Shown here piece after piece: positions 13,001-25,700 of a stretch of DNA of 64,000 nt. How positions within the stretch are numbered: position 1 is the first letter of the stretch; each line of letters opens with the position of its first letter. Source of the stretch: Hedera helix (taxonomy: Eukaryota; Streptophyta; Magnoliopsida; Apiales; Araliaceae); contig OX359266.1 in NCBI GenBank assembly GCA_947179155.2, positions 46,986,039-47,050,038 of the forward strand. The letters are read 5' to 3'. Both the position numbers and the translations under genes were made by a program. Below the pieces are notes generated by a model, which made no database searches, was not told the DNA's origin, and saw only the letters and a list, made by a program, of their open reading frames with translations.

Positions 13001-13849
13001 TATTATTGAATTGGTAATATCTTTCTATCTCTATAAAATCATGTATTAAACGTGTATAGTATTTTGGTGAATTTTTATTCAATTCCAGTTGTCTATTTCC
13101 GGTGTTGAGTCTTCTCCTTCGTAATTTTGGGTCCCTTGAATCTCAAAGGCTGCCATTTCAGATCTGGTGAAGGTAACTTACCCCTTCTTTCAAGTTATCG
13201 AATGTCATTCATTATATAATTGAGCCAACATACTTTGATCACTCTGAAGTGGGAAATCATTTTTAGTTTTTGAACTTATTTGCAAATTTAACGCAGATTT
13301 TACAGGGTTGACCGTATTCTCCGTATAAATTTGGTACTTCGATCCTCTTTCATGGTTTTTTCACATTTTTTTTCAAATTTATTTGTAGACCTTATTTTAC
13401 TCAATTTTTCCTTTAATCTTTGTGCATTGTGTACATGCTTTTGAGCAATTTCCATTGGAATTGGATGTGTTTTTAATCCCAAGGGCTGGGAGAAATGGCA
13501 GAGGCCTTAAGGAAAAACCTCAACTGGTTCCAATCCATCCTCATACTTGGTGCTAAAATTACTTATCAAAAAAACAGAAGAAAAGAGAGAGAATTGGGCT
13601 TGATTTATCTGTTGTTGAAATGGGTGTTGGGCTTTATTTAATTTGTTGTTTTCTATCAAAAGTAGTGTTTTCCTATAAATTGTTTCAATTTACTTGATTG
13701 ATAGGAGTGTGGTCTTCTGGATGTCTGCATAAAAGAGGACCAGATGCTGGCATTTTTTATAGAGCTTAAGGACTGAAAGAGAAGGATATTGGTTTATGCA
13801 TTTCAGGATTTTGACTTTTGGGCTCACTGAGTTGGAAAGTGGCTGAGAT

Positions 13850-16800
13850 ATGCTATCTCTTCAGAAATGGAAGTGCTCATGGTCTCTTGTGGCTACCATA
13901 GCTTCTATTTCGGCATTAGTTTCAGTTCTGGATATATTCTTGTGTCATGGGGTGCGTTCTTTTAGTTACTTTGGTTCTATGCAAGTTCAAAACTCTTGTA
14001 AACCCATTAATGGGTCAATTGAAGAAGGGAAGGATAACGTTATGCAAAATCAACCGATATTGCTTGATTTAGATGTTCGGTTCCCTGCTGACTTACACAA
14101 GGCAGTGGTTTACCGTGGTGCTCCATGGAAGGCTGAGATTGGCCGATGGTTATCTGGCTGTATTCCAAATAGTACTGCCCTGAAAGTTTCTGAGGTACTG
14201 ATTGTTACTTTTGCTAAAATTGATTCCTTTTCTCTTTGTTTTAGCGGTTGACTTATATCCAATGCTGGAGTGAATTTAAAATCATATTTGCATTAAATCT
14301 TTGATGACTTTGTGTCTCATAGGATTGTATTTGAAGCTTCATCAACATGATAGCTTCTTTTTTTTGTAATGTGCCAAAAAAATTTGTTCAATTTGACATC
14401 TTATTTTTGTTTCGTCTTAATTGGTGGTTTTTTATTAGAATATCAGTGGCAAGAGCTGTAAGAATGATTGTAGTGGCCAGGGCATATGTAATCCTGCATT
14501 GGGTCAATGTCGCTGCTTTCATGGATTCACTGGTTAGTATATTTTTTGACTTTGGCTTCTCACTTTTTTCCCTCGTTACCTGTTAATCTCTCAGTTTAAA
14601 ATTCCAAGTAGGAAGACATAAGTAAGAAACAACATTGTGCTGATTTGGCGAACATTATTTAAGCTGCATTGGATGGAATTTGAATTACCAACAATTTACC
14701 TCAATTGTCCCCTTGAATATAATTTTATCTCAAGGGCTCTATGCTCTATTCTCTTGTAACAAGTATGAAAAGAGCATTTTAGGTAGCCACTGGTAAGTTG
14801 GATGATATATTCTTTGTCAGGCGTACTAAAGTTTTAAACCATGCATCATCTTTTAATACTTGATAATTTGCTGCATCACCAGAAATAGAGATCTTTGATG
14901 ATTTCATTTACCTGGTTAACATTGTTTAATATTTAAATGCCTTTTCCCTGTTAAATTCATTGATTTTTTTTCTTGTTCGCATAAAGAATGGATCTAATAT
15001 TAATAACAAACTAGGTATTATTGCCAAAATATTTCTTTCAATGCATTTGAGTATTTTAAGCATGAGCGTTTGTGCCACTAATACTTCTTTTTATTATTGA
15101 ACAGAAGCAAAAATTTAAGCAATGCTGCTGTCTGATAAAAAAAATGATTATCTTGATGCATAATGGCTGTTGATGGAACAGGGGAAGGATGCTCTGAAAT
15201 TCTGCAGTTAAGCTGCAATTTTCCAGGATCAAAAGAGCAACCATATGGGCGGTGGGTTGTCTCAATATGCCCTGCTTACTGCGACACAACAAGAGCAATG
15301 TGCTTCTGTGGGGAAAGCACAAAATACCCAAGTCGTCCAGTTGCTGAGGCATGTGGGTTTAAAGTGAAGTAAGAGTGATCGAGTCCTATGCTACCTTATG
15401 TATGATTCAAAATATTCTCCAAGTCATAACTCTTTAACATACGTTTCAGCTTACTTTCTGAACCTGGAGGTCCTGCACTAATTGATTGGTCAAAAGCTGA
15501 CCTGGATAATATCTTCACAACAAATACCAGCAAACCTGGATGGTGTAATGTGGATCCAATAAAAGCCTATTCTTCCAAGGTGAAATTCAAAGAAGAATGT
15601 GACTGTAAGTATGATGGTCTGTGGGGACGATTCTGTGAGGTGCCTGTGCTATGTACTTGTATTAATCAGTGTTCTGGACATGGATATTGCCGTGGTGGAT
15701 TTTGTCAGGTAGCACAAGACATTCTTTCATACTGCAGAGATTTGCAATTTTTTTTAGCTTTTTTCTCTTAAAATCTATGAAATGTTCTCCACCCATGTTC
15801 CCTTATTCATACGATTAAATCTTTAAAGTGAAAAGTCCATAATTATCTTGCTCGAGTTCATTAAAAAATTTCAGCAGTAATGAGTGGAAATTTGGAAATG
15901 TAGAAAATTCTGGGAAAGTAAATGATACCCCAAAAAAAAAGAAAAAGAAAAATAGAGAGCAAAGAGTTATGAAATAGTTTGATAGCTTGAAAATTTGAAA
16001 ATTTGAGCAAATAATTTGTAAGATTATTATTTAGGTCAGGGAGATGTTAAGCAAGCCAGTTACTAAAAATTAAAGACTAATGCTTTACACTTCTACACTC
16101 AGATAAAAAAAATACCTTTAAAGTTGTACTACTATTTAGCACACTTGACATTTCGTCTGTAGGACTTAAATATAAGACTTTAAATCATTCTCTGAAATTA
16201 AATAAAAAACTGTTGTAATTTTGGAGTTGTTAGTTTGGAGAGATTAGGGATTTGAGGAATAAATATCAATGTTGCAATTTAGTTAGTAAACATGGTGTTA
16301 CGATTGCATCAAAACTGATTCATAAGATGAATGTTCCAAATTTGGAAAGTTACAAAATTCTTCTTTAACCATGTAAGTCTTGCAATTGTTGCAATCAACT
16401 AGCTAAACCTTGTTTACTTTTTGCAGTGTGACAATGGTTGGTATGGAGCAGATTGCAGTATTCCATCTATTCAAGCATCCATTAGAGAGTGGCCTCAATG
16501 GCTTCGACCAGCTCAGGTTAATATTCCTGACCATGCAAAAGTCACGGAGAATCTTGTCAATCTCACTGCTGTGGTGGAAAAGAAAAGGCCTCTAATATAT
16601 GTTTACGATTTGCCCCCAGAATTCAACAGTCTTCTACTGGAGGTCAGAATGCTTACCACAAGTCATTCCTGATGCCTTCTTGTTTATAAAGCAAGTTCTA
16701 CACGTTTTCGAATGCTCTGTTGGCATTGCAGGGACGGCATTTCAAGCTCGAGTGTGTTAACAGAATCTATGATGATAGGAATGCTACCTTATGGACAGAT

Positions 16801-19800
16801 CATCTATATGGTTCTCAGGTATCACTTGGATCTTTGCTAGCAAGTAGTAGCAAACTGATGTTGAAATAGCTTAGAACTTATTTTAATGATGGTTATGTTT
16901 GCAGATGGCACTTTATGAACACATATTAGCCAGTCCATATCGAACACTTAATGGAGAAGAAGCAGATTATTTCTTCGTTCCAGTTCTTGATTCATGCATT
17001 ATAACCCGCGCTGATGATGCACCCCACTTGAGCATGCCGGTATAGTAGCTAGCTATTTTTTGAAGTAAAAGTGCTTTTATTCCAATGTACTGCAGTACCT
17101 AACAACTTAATCCCTTGCTAAATCTGTACAGTGGTGTCTGATAAGGCACCTGACCAAATTTGATACAATTACTGGTGCTTACTTCACTTTTCAAAGCCTT
17201 GTTGTAATTACTGCAGGAATTTTTGCATCAATTATGAATTTGTGATTGTGTCTCAAATTTTGTTGAATTATAGAGTTATATTTCTAGTTTGGTGACGTAT
17301 TCGAAAGAAATTTTATGCAGTCCCCTCGGAGGGGGGAAGGTGTGTTGTCGCACTGCCATAGAACTTTAGCTCAGTCCTCAGAACACTCTTGGGAGACCAA
17401 CCTGTTATGGACTTTGACCTGATCAAGTATGAAAATATGTGTTCCTTTATTTGGGTTCTAGGATATCCAGAGGGCGAAAATTGGATTATTTTAAAGTGGA
17501 TGATGATGCTAAAGAGAATTCTCTGCAGCTATGTACTTAATATGATTATTATTATTAGTAAATTATCCTCATTTATTTGTTTAAGTCAATCATCACTGGT
17601 GAACCTAGGCCATAATGATTAAACTGTTGTGTGTGATCGCTCTTGTTCAAATATGGCCATACACATTTGATGGAACAGTAAAATCTTGTGTTACAACAAG
17701 TAATTTTTCTTATAGCACGTGATTTTTCTCTTTTGCCATTGTGGGGAGCTCAGTACTCAATATCTCTACTTGTTCATTTTAAGAAAGGTGGGAAGGGGAG
17801 TTGAAAAAGAACTATTGCTCAACATATTAGTACTTGCCCACCTATTGTGTTTATTTCTCACTTTCTCCCAAGCTTGGAATGTTGATGTAAATTAATTATA
17901 ATTTTTGTTGATATTTTATGCATTAGTGTGTAGGTTATGCCATGGGAACAAAATTGGGATGCATGAACCTTGATGGCTGCTAAACTTATAGAACCTGATC
18001 AATTAGTCAATAATTCATTTTTCTTTTTTGTGGTTTAATGTCATGTATAAATATTACATTCCTATGTATCATAAATTTTCATGCGTATACATTATATATT
18101 TTTGTAGCTTAAAATGTCTCGGAATTGTTGTGTTCCATGACTTTAAATTTCAGGAACACATGGGCTTAAGGAGCTCTTTAACGCTGGATTTCTATAAGAA
18201 TGCATATCTTCACATTGTCAACCAATATCCTTACTGGAACCGCTCATCAGGAAGGGATCACGTATGGGTATGATATGGATCGGGAATTTCTCAGCCTATC
18301 TCAACTTGTTTGGGATAAAAAGCATTGTTTAGTATGATACTGTTTGTAGTCTATGCTAATTATGTTGTCTCTGTGTCTCAATGCAGTCTTTTTCATGGGA
18401 TGAAGGTGCATGCTATGCCCCAAAGGAGATATGGAACAGCATGATGCTGGTCCACTGGGGGAATACAAATTCGAAGCACAACCATTCAACTACAGCATAT
18501 TGGGCTGACAACTGGAATAAAATATCACCCAACAGAAGAGGCAACCACTCATGTTTTGATCCAGATAAAGATTTAGTACTTCCTGCATGGAAGCGTCCCA
18601 ACGTGCTTTCGCTGAGTTTAAAACTATGGGCCAGGTATGTGTCTCATCAACCATAAAATTGGTTAGGTATTTATCTCGGTCTTCACCTAAATTTTTATTC
18701 ATAATTGCACAAAAATTAAATCCACTGGAGATTATGTGCAGGCCTAGAGAGAAGCGAAAGTCATTTTTCTACTTCAATGGAAATTTAGGACCAGCTTATG
18801 AAAAGGGAAGGCCAGAACCTACGTAAGTGAACTAAAGTTTAAAGTGAAAAAATGTAATGGGCTGTTCAATTAAACTTAGACTGTACACCTGATGGAAAAT
18901 CATGAGAACTGTTTATTTGAGGGAGCCAAGGATAACTTGTCTCTGTTCTTTGGCTTATTTTGCTTATCCTTCTGTGCTTAAAAAGCTTATTATTGGTGGT
19001 TTAGATTTTTTTTTCTTCACGTGGATTTTCAGATAATCTAGCTACCAGAACAGTCAGAAATATATTTTTTTAATATTTAGTTGTTCTTCAGTGAATCATT
19101 TGTTGCTGTTTTTTTTCAGGTATAGTATGGGTATCAGGCAGAAAGTGGCGGAAGAGTTTGGATCAAGCCCTACAAAAGAAGGGAATCTTGGTAAACAGCA
19201 TGCAGATGATGTGATTGTGACCCCATTGCGTTCTAAAAATTATCATGAGGATTTGGCAAGTTCTATTTTCTGTGGGGTTATGCCTGGAGATGGGTGGAGT
19301 GGTCGAATGGAAGATAGCATTTTGCATGGGTGCATCCCTGTCATCATTCAGGTTGAGTGGTTTTTTTGATGTTTTTGTTCTGCCAAATCCAGCCTGAGAA
19401 ATATTTTGTCAGATACTTTCCAGCTCAATGGCTCAGGAATAGCATTTGAAGCTTAGTGCTCAAGATATTTGGTTGAGGATTGATTGGGCATGTTGCCGTT
19501 TAATAATTCTCACAATAGGGATGTTTTGTCAACATACATCACCACACAAAAGCCTTGAGCACCTACGAGATACTGTTATCCATTAAATTCCTGATTTGAA
19601 AGTTAACCATCCCATCTTGTTCCTAGTTATTTCATTTAGTATACAAATTTCTCAAGTTTGTTTCCATGTCTTCAGGATGGGATCTTCCTGCCATATGAGA
19701 ATGTGCTCAACTATGAAAGCTTTGCAGTTCGGATAAGGGAAGATGAAATACCGAATATGATCAATATTCTCCGGGTAATTTATTTCATCATTTACCAAAA

Positions 19801-21048
19801 TATAAAACGAAGATGAAATTGCTTGCTAATGCTACCTTCAGTTTGATAATAAATCAGGGCTTCAGTTTTCTCATCAAAAGTTGGTAGATATTAAATGTAT
19901 GGTTCTCTCCACTCCTGTAGGGAATCAATGAGACAGAAATAGAATTCATGTTGGAAAATGTAAAGAAGATCTGGCAGAGATTCTTATATCGTGATTCTAT
20001 TTTGCTTGAGGCTGAGAGGCAGAAAGCTGCATTTGGGTATGTAGCGGATTGGGCTGAAAAATTGTCCCAACTAAAGGAAGATGACGTCTTTGCCACACTT
20101 ATACAGGTATATAATCTGGTGTCTGAAAAGCTGTTGCTTGCACCTATCATTCCAAACCAACCACTCTTGCAATTGGCATTTGTTTTAGCACCATACACTT
20201 CTAAATGATTGTGGTTTTCACCTGACTTCAGTAGTGGGGTACATTTGGTGCTCTAAAGAACTACCTGCAACACTTACCTCTACTGGAGTATAGACATTAC
20301 TCCCTCCGTCCCGATTCAGATGTCCCCATTGGGATTTCTCACATTTAGGATAAATAGATCAAGATTAAGCAGTGTTCCAGCTGTACCTCTCATTGACCCA
20401 ACTCCATGATTAACTTAATTTGAGTAATATGACTTGTTTATGGGATGAGTTGATGGGACTCTTCATGAACACATGCATTCAAAGTTTATCGGTAAAATGA
20501 TATTCTGGACGTTTCATAATTGGATATAGCATTGTCTTGAGACATCAAAAAGGGAAAGGAGTTCATCTAAAGTGAGTAATAGCATTAAGAATTTCACAAC
20601 TCCATTTAGCGTGTTATTTCTAATGCATCCATCAGAACAAAAGACTTTAAATCCACCTAATCATCTTCTGTTATATGTAAATGTACCATATCTTCTTTTA
20701 TATAGATTATAGAGCTAGTCGTTTTGAGCCCTCAAATTCAAAGCATCCAATTTTAGTCCCTGCTCCCTTTTTTAAGCCAATATTATCATTTTGCACTCGG
20801 TTTAGTATCTTGCTACATTTTGCACACTGTCGTGTGCTGAACTTACATATTGTGGTTATATGCGTGTTGTGTGTTTAAACTGTTTGCACCTTCTCACTCT
20901 CAAACTCCTGTTGTTACTGAATGATTTGAACTGTTTTCTCTTTTACAAGGTGTTGCATTACAAGTTACATCATGAGCCTTGGAGACAACAATTTGTATAT
21001 GCCAAAAAGGAGTTTGGGGTACCCAAAGAATGCTTGATCAAAACTTAG
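13850..21048 (+). CDS. ExAD: Extensin arabinosyltransferase ExAD-like, GT47 exostosin-family glycosyltransferase
   Basis: Fourteen exons: 13850-14194, 14439-14532, 15182-15368, 15450-15708, 16427-16642, 16732-16818, 16905-17039, 18154-18267, 18387-18634, 18742-18822, 19120-19351, 19676-19774, 19921-20106, 20950-21048. All introns are GT-AG and the phase closes to 793 residues. The layout is a type II membrane anchor (about residues 11-33), a cysteine-rich stretch with EGF-like segments (CKNDCSGQGIC near 122-132; CSGHGYCRGGFCQC near 283-296), then the exostosin-type domain from RPLIYVYDLPPEFN (about 349) onwards, with GDGWSGRMEDSILHGCIPVI near its nucleotide-sugar site. Architecture and length match Arabidopsis At3g57630, a Golgi enzyme that adds the fourth arabinose to extensin hydroxyproline arabinosides. 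I infer the same role. Confidence 0.92.
20300..20561. mobile_element. Degenerate Stowaway-type MITE in ExAD intron 13
   Basis: The left end CTCCCTCCGTCCC is the standard Stowaway terminus and follows TA. The right end, read as complement, is CTCCTTTCCCTTTTTGATGTC, similar but eroded. It lies entirely within the last intron (20107-20949). Confidence 0.5.
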
Positions 21049-22616
21049 TGCAGACATATACCATACCATACCATACCATACATTAATTTGAAGAAATTGT
21101 AAAGGCTGGAGTGCTCTTGCAGTTGCAAGAAAACTACACAAGTGTTGCATCCCTGCTTATTTTCAAAACAATACAAATTGAAGCAGGAGCTGCATAGCTT
21201 GAAATGAAGAACGCTGATCACGACTTGTGATGAATGTCTTGCTGTCTCTCCAAGTCTCCAATTTGTTGTGAAAGAATATAGAAAAGGATGTGAGTTTTTT
21301 TTTTAAATCTTTTGAATGTCATTTTACTGATTTATACCATTTGAGTTAACTTTCTTCCGTATACCAGACACTGCACAGAGGAAATTATAGAAACTAGGCA
21401 GCAATTCCTTCATTTAATCTCTTTTTGATATAGTGACAATCACAAATTTGTTACAAAAGAATAGAACTTTGGAGACGGATGATAGAATATATTTCGTCTC
21501 AAGGAATATCCCTATTTACTCGTGTTTGGATTATATTTCTGTTGCAACCTTACTTCTCAGATTCAAAGTAAAATGATCTTTTCTTAATAATTTTCAATCC
21601 ATTTATTCGTAGATAAAAATAAAAATGAACAGTATGTTATGTTGGATCGTTTGCTTCTATTGTATTGTTGTTAGAAACAAAATTTCACTAAGCCAGACGT
21701 GATATATGAACACAGAAATTTGATTGTTGAGACTTTAGCTCTTGCATATTTTCGTTAATCCATAAATATAATTTATATATCTTAATTGAAAATTAGTTAG
21801 AAGGGAAAAAAAATCACAATTGATCGATATACTAAAAAATAAATAAAAAATAGAAGATGAAATAAAAGTCATCGTTAATTACATGAAAAATGTTGGATAA
21901 CAATTGTTCACTATATCGGTCCAAAAAGATAAGCCCCTTCCCCAATTATTTAGAATATAATTATAATTACTGTAAAACTTATAATCAACATTAAGAATTT
22001 TTATACGTAACTATAATATCATAAAATCTCATAAAAACCCCACTTCAAAAAATATTAAAAACTCACAAAAAATGTAAGAAAAAAATAAAAAATAACTCAA
22101 TATATGCCGTGAAAAAGAATCAGCCAAATAAAATAACCTTAAAAATTAATAACTCCTAAACTAATTACTCATTAAATTTAGAGATAAATATAAAATAATT
22201 TTTTTATATAAAAAATTATATATTTTATAAGTGAGTATCTTCTTATAAAATTAAATAATACGGTTAATAGTACATTATATTTATAAAACTCAAATTAGGA
22301 CAATTTAAAATAGAACTACGAGAGTATCATCTATCAATTTTTATTTGAACATTATCTTTCTTATCTAAATATGTCTGGTTAGGGTGTGATTACCATTTTC
22401 AGCATGGTTTTGAGAAAAACCATGGATAAGAAGTTAAGAAAAAAGATCACATTAACCCCAATTACGTATATGATAGACAAACGTATTTTTAAATTGGGGC
22501 AAAAAGAGAATATTATATATAAAATAAGATTTGAAGTATAATAATTTTTTTCATCTATGTATAATAAAATATCGACTAATTTTAATTTAATATATTATTT
22601 TGTATTTATTTATTTT
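21049..22616. other. ExAD 3' region and AT-rich spacer
   Basis: The first few hundred bases are probably ExAD 3' untranslated region. The remainder, up to the TATA box of the next gene, is AT-rich and shows no gene on either strand. Confidence 0.5.
21056..21080. repeat. CCATA pentanucleotide repeat in the ExAD 3' untranslated region
   Basis: About four tandem CCATA units directly behind the ExAD stop codon. Simple repeat. Confidence 0.8.
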
Positions 22617-22624
22617 TATAAATA
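22617..22624 (+). promoter_or_regulatory. Probable TATA box of the adenylosuccinate synthetase gene
   Basis: TATAAATA followed at once by a purine-rich GAAAGAAAG leader, about 155 bp before the start codon at 22778. Spacing and context fit a plant core promoter. Confidence 0.6.
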
Positions 22625-22777
22625 GAAAGAAAGAAAAGAAAAAGAAGAAAAAGGAATATGTTCCAAACATGACTTGGGATGAGCTAGGTGAAGTAATCAC
22701 AGCTCTCCTTGCTCCGAATTTAAGCATCCTCCCAAGTCCCAAACCCTAATTACTCTCTGTAAGCAGCAACGCAAAGT

Positions 22778-25700
22778 ATGAACCTCTCGACTCTCAGACT
22801 CGACACTAACCTCATCACTACTCGACAGTGGTGGAGCGGCTCTTATGGCGGTGGGACCTGCGGAACCAATGGGCCCCGCCTAACTTTACATCATCCGAGG
22901 AGAGTCATCGTCTGTTCTACCAAGCCCGTTACTCCGTCGCCGTCGGCACCCGTGGCTGAGCAGACGAGTGAGAAGCTGAGTCGAATCGGTTCTCTGAGTC
23001 AGGTGTCGGGCGTGTTGGGTTGTCAGTGGGGTGATGAAGGCAAAGGCAAACTTGTAGATATTTTGGCTAAGCATTTTGACATCGTGGCTCGCTGTCAGGT
23101 ACTCCTATTTAATCTCTTTTCTCACCGAATTTTAGGGTTTACAATGTATATGATTTTATTTAACTCTTTCAGTTACAATACTCCTTTCGTTCCAATTTCC
23201 AACCATTACCAAATTTTGCAAATATGAAGGATATATTGTAGGGAATTAAGTTGATGCAAATCATATACTGTTAAATAAAGAGGGTTAAAACAACAAAAAA
23301 TTTAAAGCTAAACTCTGAATTTCTTATATCAATAATAATGGATTTACAATAATCCTCCCAAGTTTTACACACGGTGCAATACAACTTTTTGTATGGACTA
23401 AAAGCTGCAAAAACGATCTCTCTCACACAAATACAAAACTCACTCATTCTCTCTCTCAATTCACTTTTGATTGTACTACACTTCAACAATTAAATATAAG
23501 ACTCTATTTATAAAGTACCTACAGTTTTCCTCTTACACTTCTAAAATAAAACTCGTACTACAAAATAGAACTAATTTCCAAAATAGTACTCTTATTAAAA
23601 GTAAGACTTCTTCATTTTCATAATAACAATTTTTTTCTAAATAGGATTCGAGAAGTATCCCAACAATTCCTCACTCGACTCGAATCTCTGAATACTTCAA
23701 CTTTATATCTGAATAGGATTTGAAAAATATCTTTATAATTCTTCCCTCAACTCAAATCTTCAAACACTTAAACTTTATCAATGTCACTGTTGTCGTATTC
23801 GCCACAATCATTTACACCATCCGTAACATCCACTACATTCGGATTATTTACAACATTTACGTTATTCTTGTTATCTGCATTTGTTGTACCGTCCTCATAA
23901 TCCGCGTAATCCTCATCATAGCCGTCGTCGTCATCATCTTCAACATTATCATCTTCTTTAATAGCACAATCATCAGTATTGTTGTCTTCATCAGCATCTC
24001 CGTCTTCACTAGCATAATCTTTATCTCTATCATTCGGCAATTGCAATGGTGTTCCTTCATAACCACAAAATCTCTTGTTCATCAATATTACGATGAAAAT
24101 CTTCAACTTCTTCAATCTCTACTCTCTTAATTTGTCACGCTAATACGACTAATTCCCCTCTACTTTGGATTCAATTAGCCTAACTCATGATATTACTTGT
24201 TGGGAATTAAGTTCACGCAAACCAAATAATATAAAATAAAGAGAGATAAAATAACATAAAATTTAATGTGAAAACCCCTTAAAAAAATCACAGACTAAAT
24301 TTCGAATATTCACTATATCAATAATAACGAGCTTATGATAATCCTTTCAAGTTTTACGCCTTAAAACTTAATGTTTCACAATAGCGCAATACAATTTTTT
24401 GTACGTACTAAAAGCTACAAAACCTTCCCTCTCACGATAGTACAATTTTTTTGCACGGAATATAAAAGCTGAAAAAACGCTCTCCCTCACAATTTCTTTT
24501 GGTCTTTCGGCATAGTGGCAAATGCGTGAGTGATTTCCTTGTGTTCTGCCCGACTCAACTTTATTTGCTCCACTGCGCAGAGGGAGTAACACGTGGCCTA
24601 CAAATGCTACCAACCCGATACTTGCGCCCATCGAACCATGGGCTCTAATACCACTTGAAGTGAATTGTACGATCTATCTCATCTCAATTTATTATCAATG
24701 CAGCGGACTCCTGTGTAGATTGACCTAACAAGTATGTTGGATTATCACCTTACCCAAAAGATTAACCTATTAGGTTGAGACTTCGTCATACTTATTAACT
24801 CATCTATACTCTTGAATTTACCCGACGCGACGTGAGATTCATGTGAAATATCCCAACATATATTTTGGTTTCACATATAACCTTAAAAATAATAAGTTGT
24901 TATTTTAGTATTGTGGTGGTGTATGATAATGAAATTTTGGTAGCAAAATTGAGAATATGTCTTTTTATACTAGTAGCACTTAAAACTGGACTCGTTTTGC
25001 TAAACAAATTCTTTTGCAAATAGGAATCTTTTTGTGGAGCCTTTTTATAATTTCTTTATATGCTGGGTTTTTATATGCTGTTTTTTTACCTTCCCTTTTT
25101 GCAAGTTATTTTGTCACATCTATATATGGACTGATGGAAATTGTGTTGTGTTTAGCAAGATGTATAACAAGTAAAGAACTTTTTAGTTCACTTTGAAAAG
25201 AATTATCATTTCAATTTCGAAAATATGAATTTCAATATCAAAATATGTGTGATGAGATCAACAATACGAGAGCTGTTTTAGCAACCAGAAACAGCTTTTT
25301 ATCCAACATCAACCTGGAAACTATGTAAGCATTTTTTTAGTTATCACCCCTTTGGTTGTGTTGAGACATCCTTTCCAGAAATTCTGTGAAACCTTCCTGC
25401 CAAACATATGACACATGATTGTTAGAGAAGGGTGCCAGTGACCTTTAATATGGTTTCCAACCATCCTATTATTCTCTTAGTTGTGAAGATTTCACTATTA
25501 TTTTATGACAGGGCGGAGCTAATGCTGGACACACTATCTACAATGCGGAGGGAAAGAAGTTTGCTCTACACCTTGTTCCGTCAGGAATTCTCAATGAGGA
25601 TACTATGTGTGTTGTTGGTAATGGAGTTGTGGTACATCTACCAGGACTGTTTAAAGAAATTGATGGCCTTGAATCTAATGGAGTTTCCTGCAAAGGAAGG

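Noticed and set aside
23768..24115. Asp-rich 115-codon frame in ADSS intron 1
   Set aside because: It arises from trinucleotide-like repeats of the CAT/TCA type within an intronic repeat. The other strand also gives long frames.
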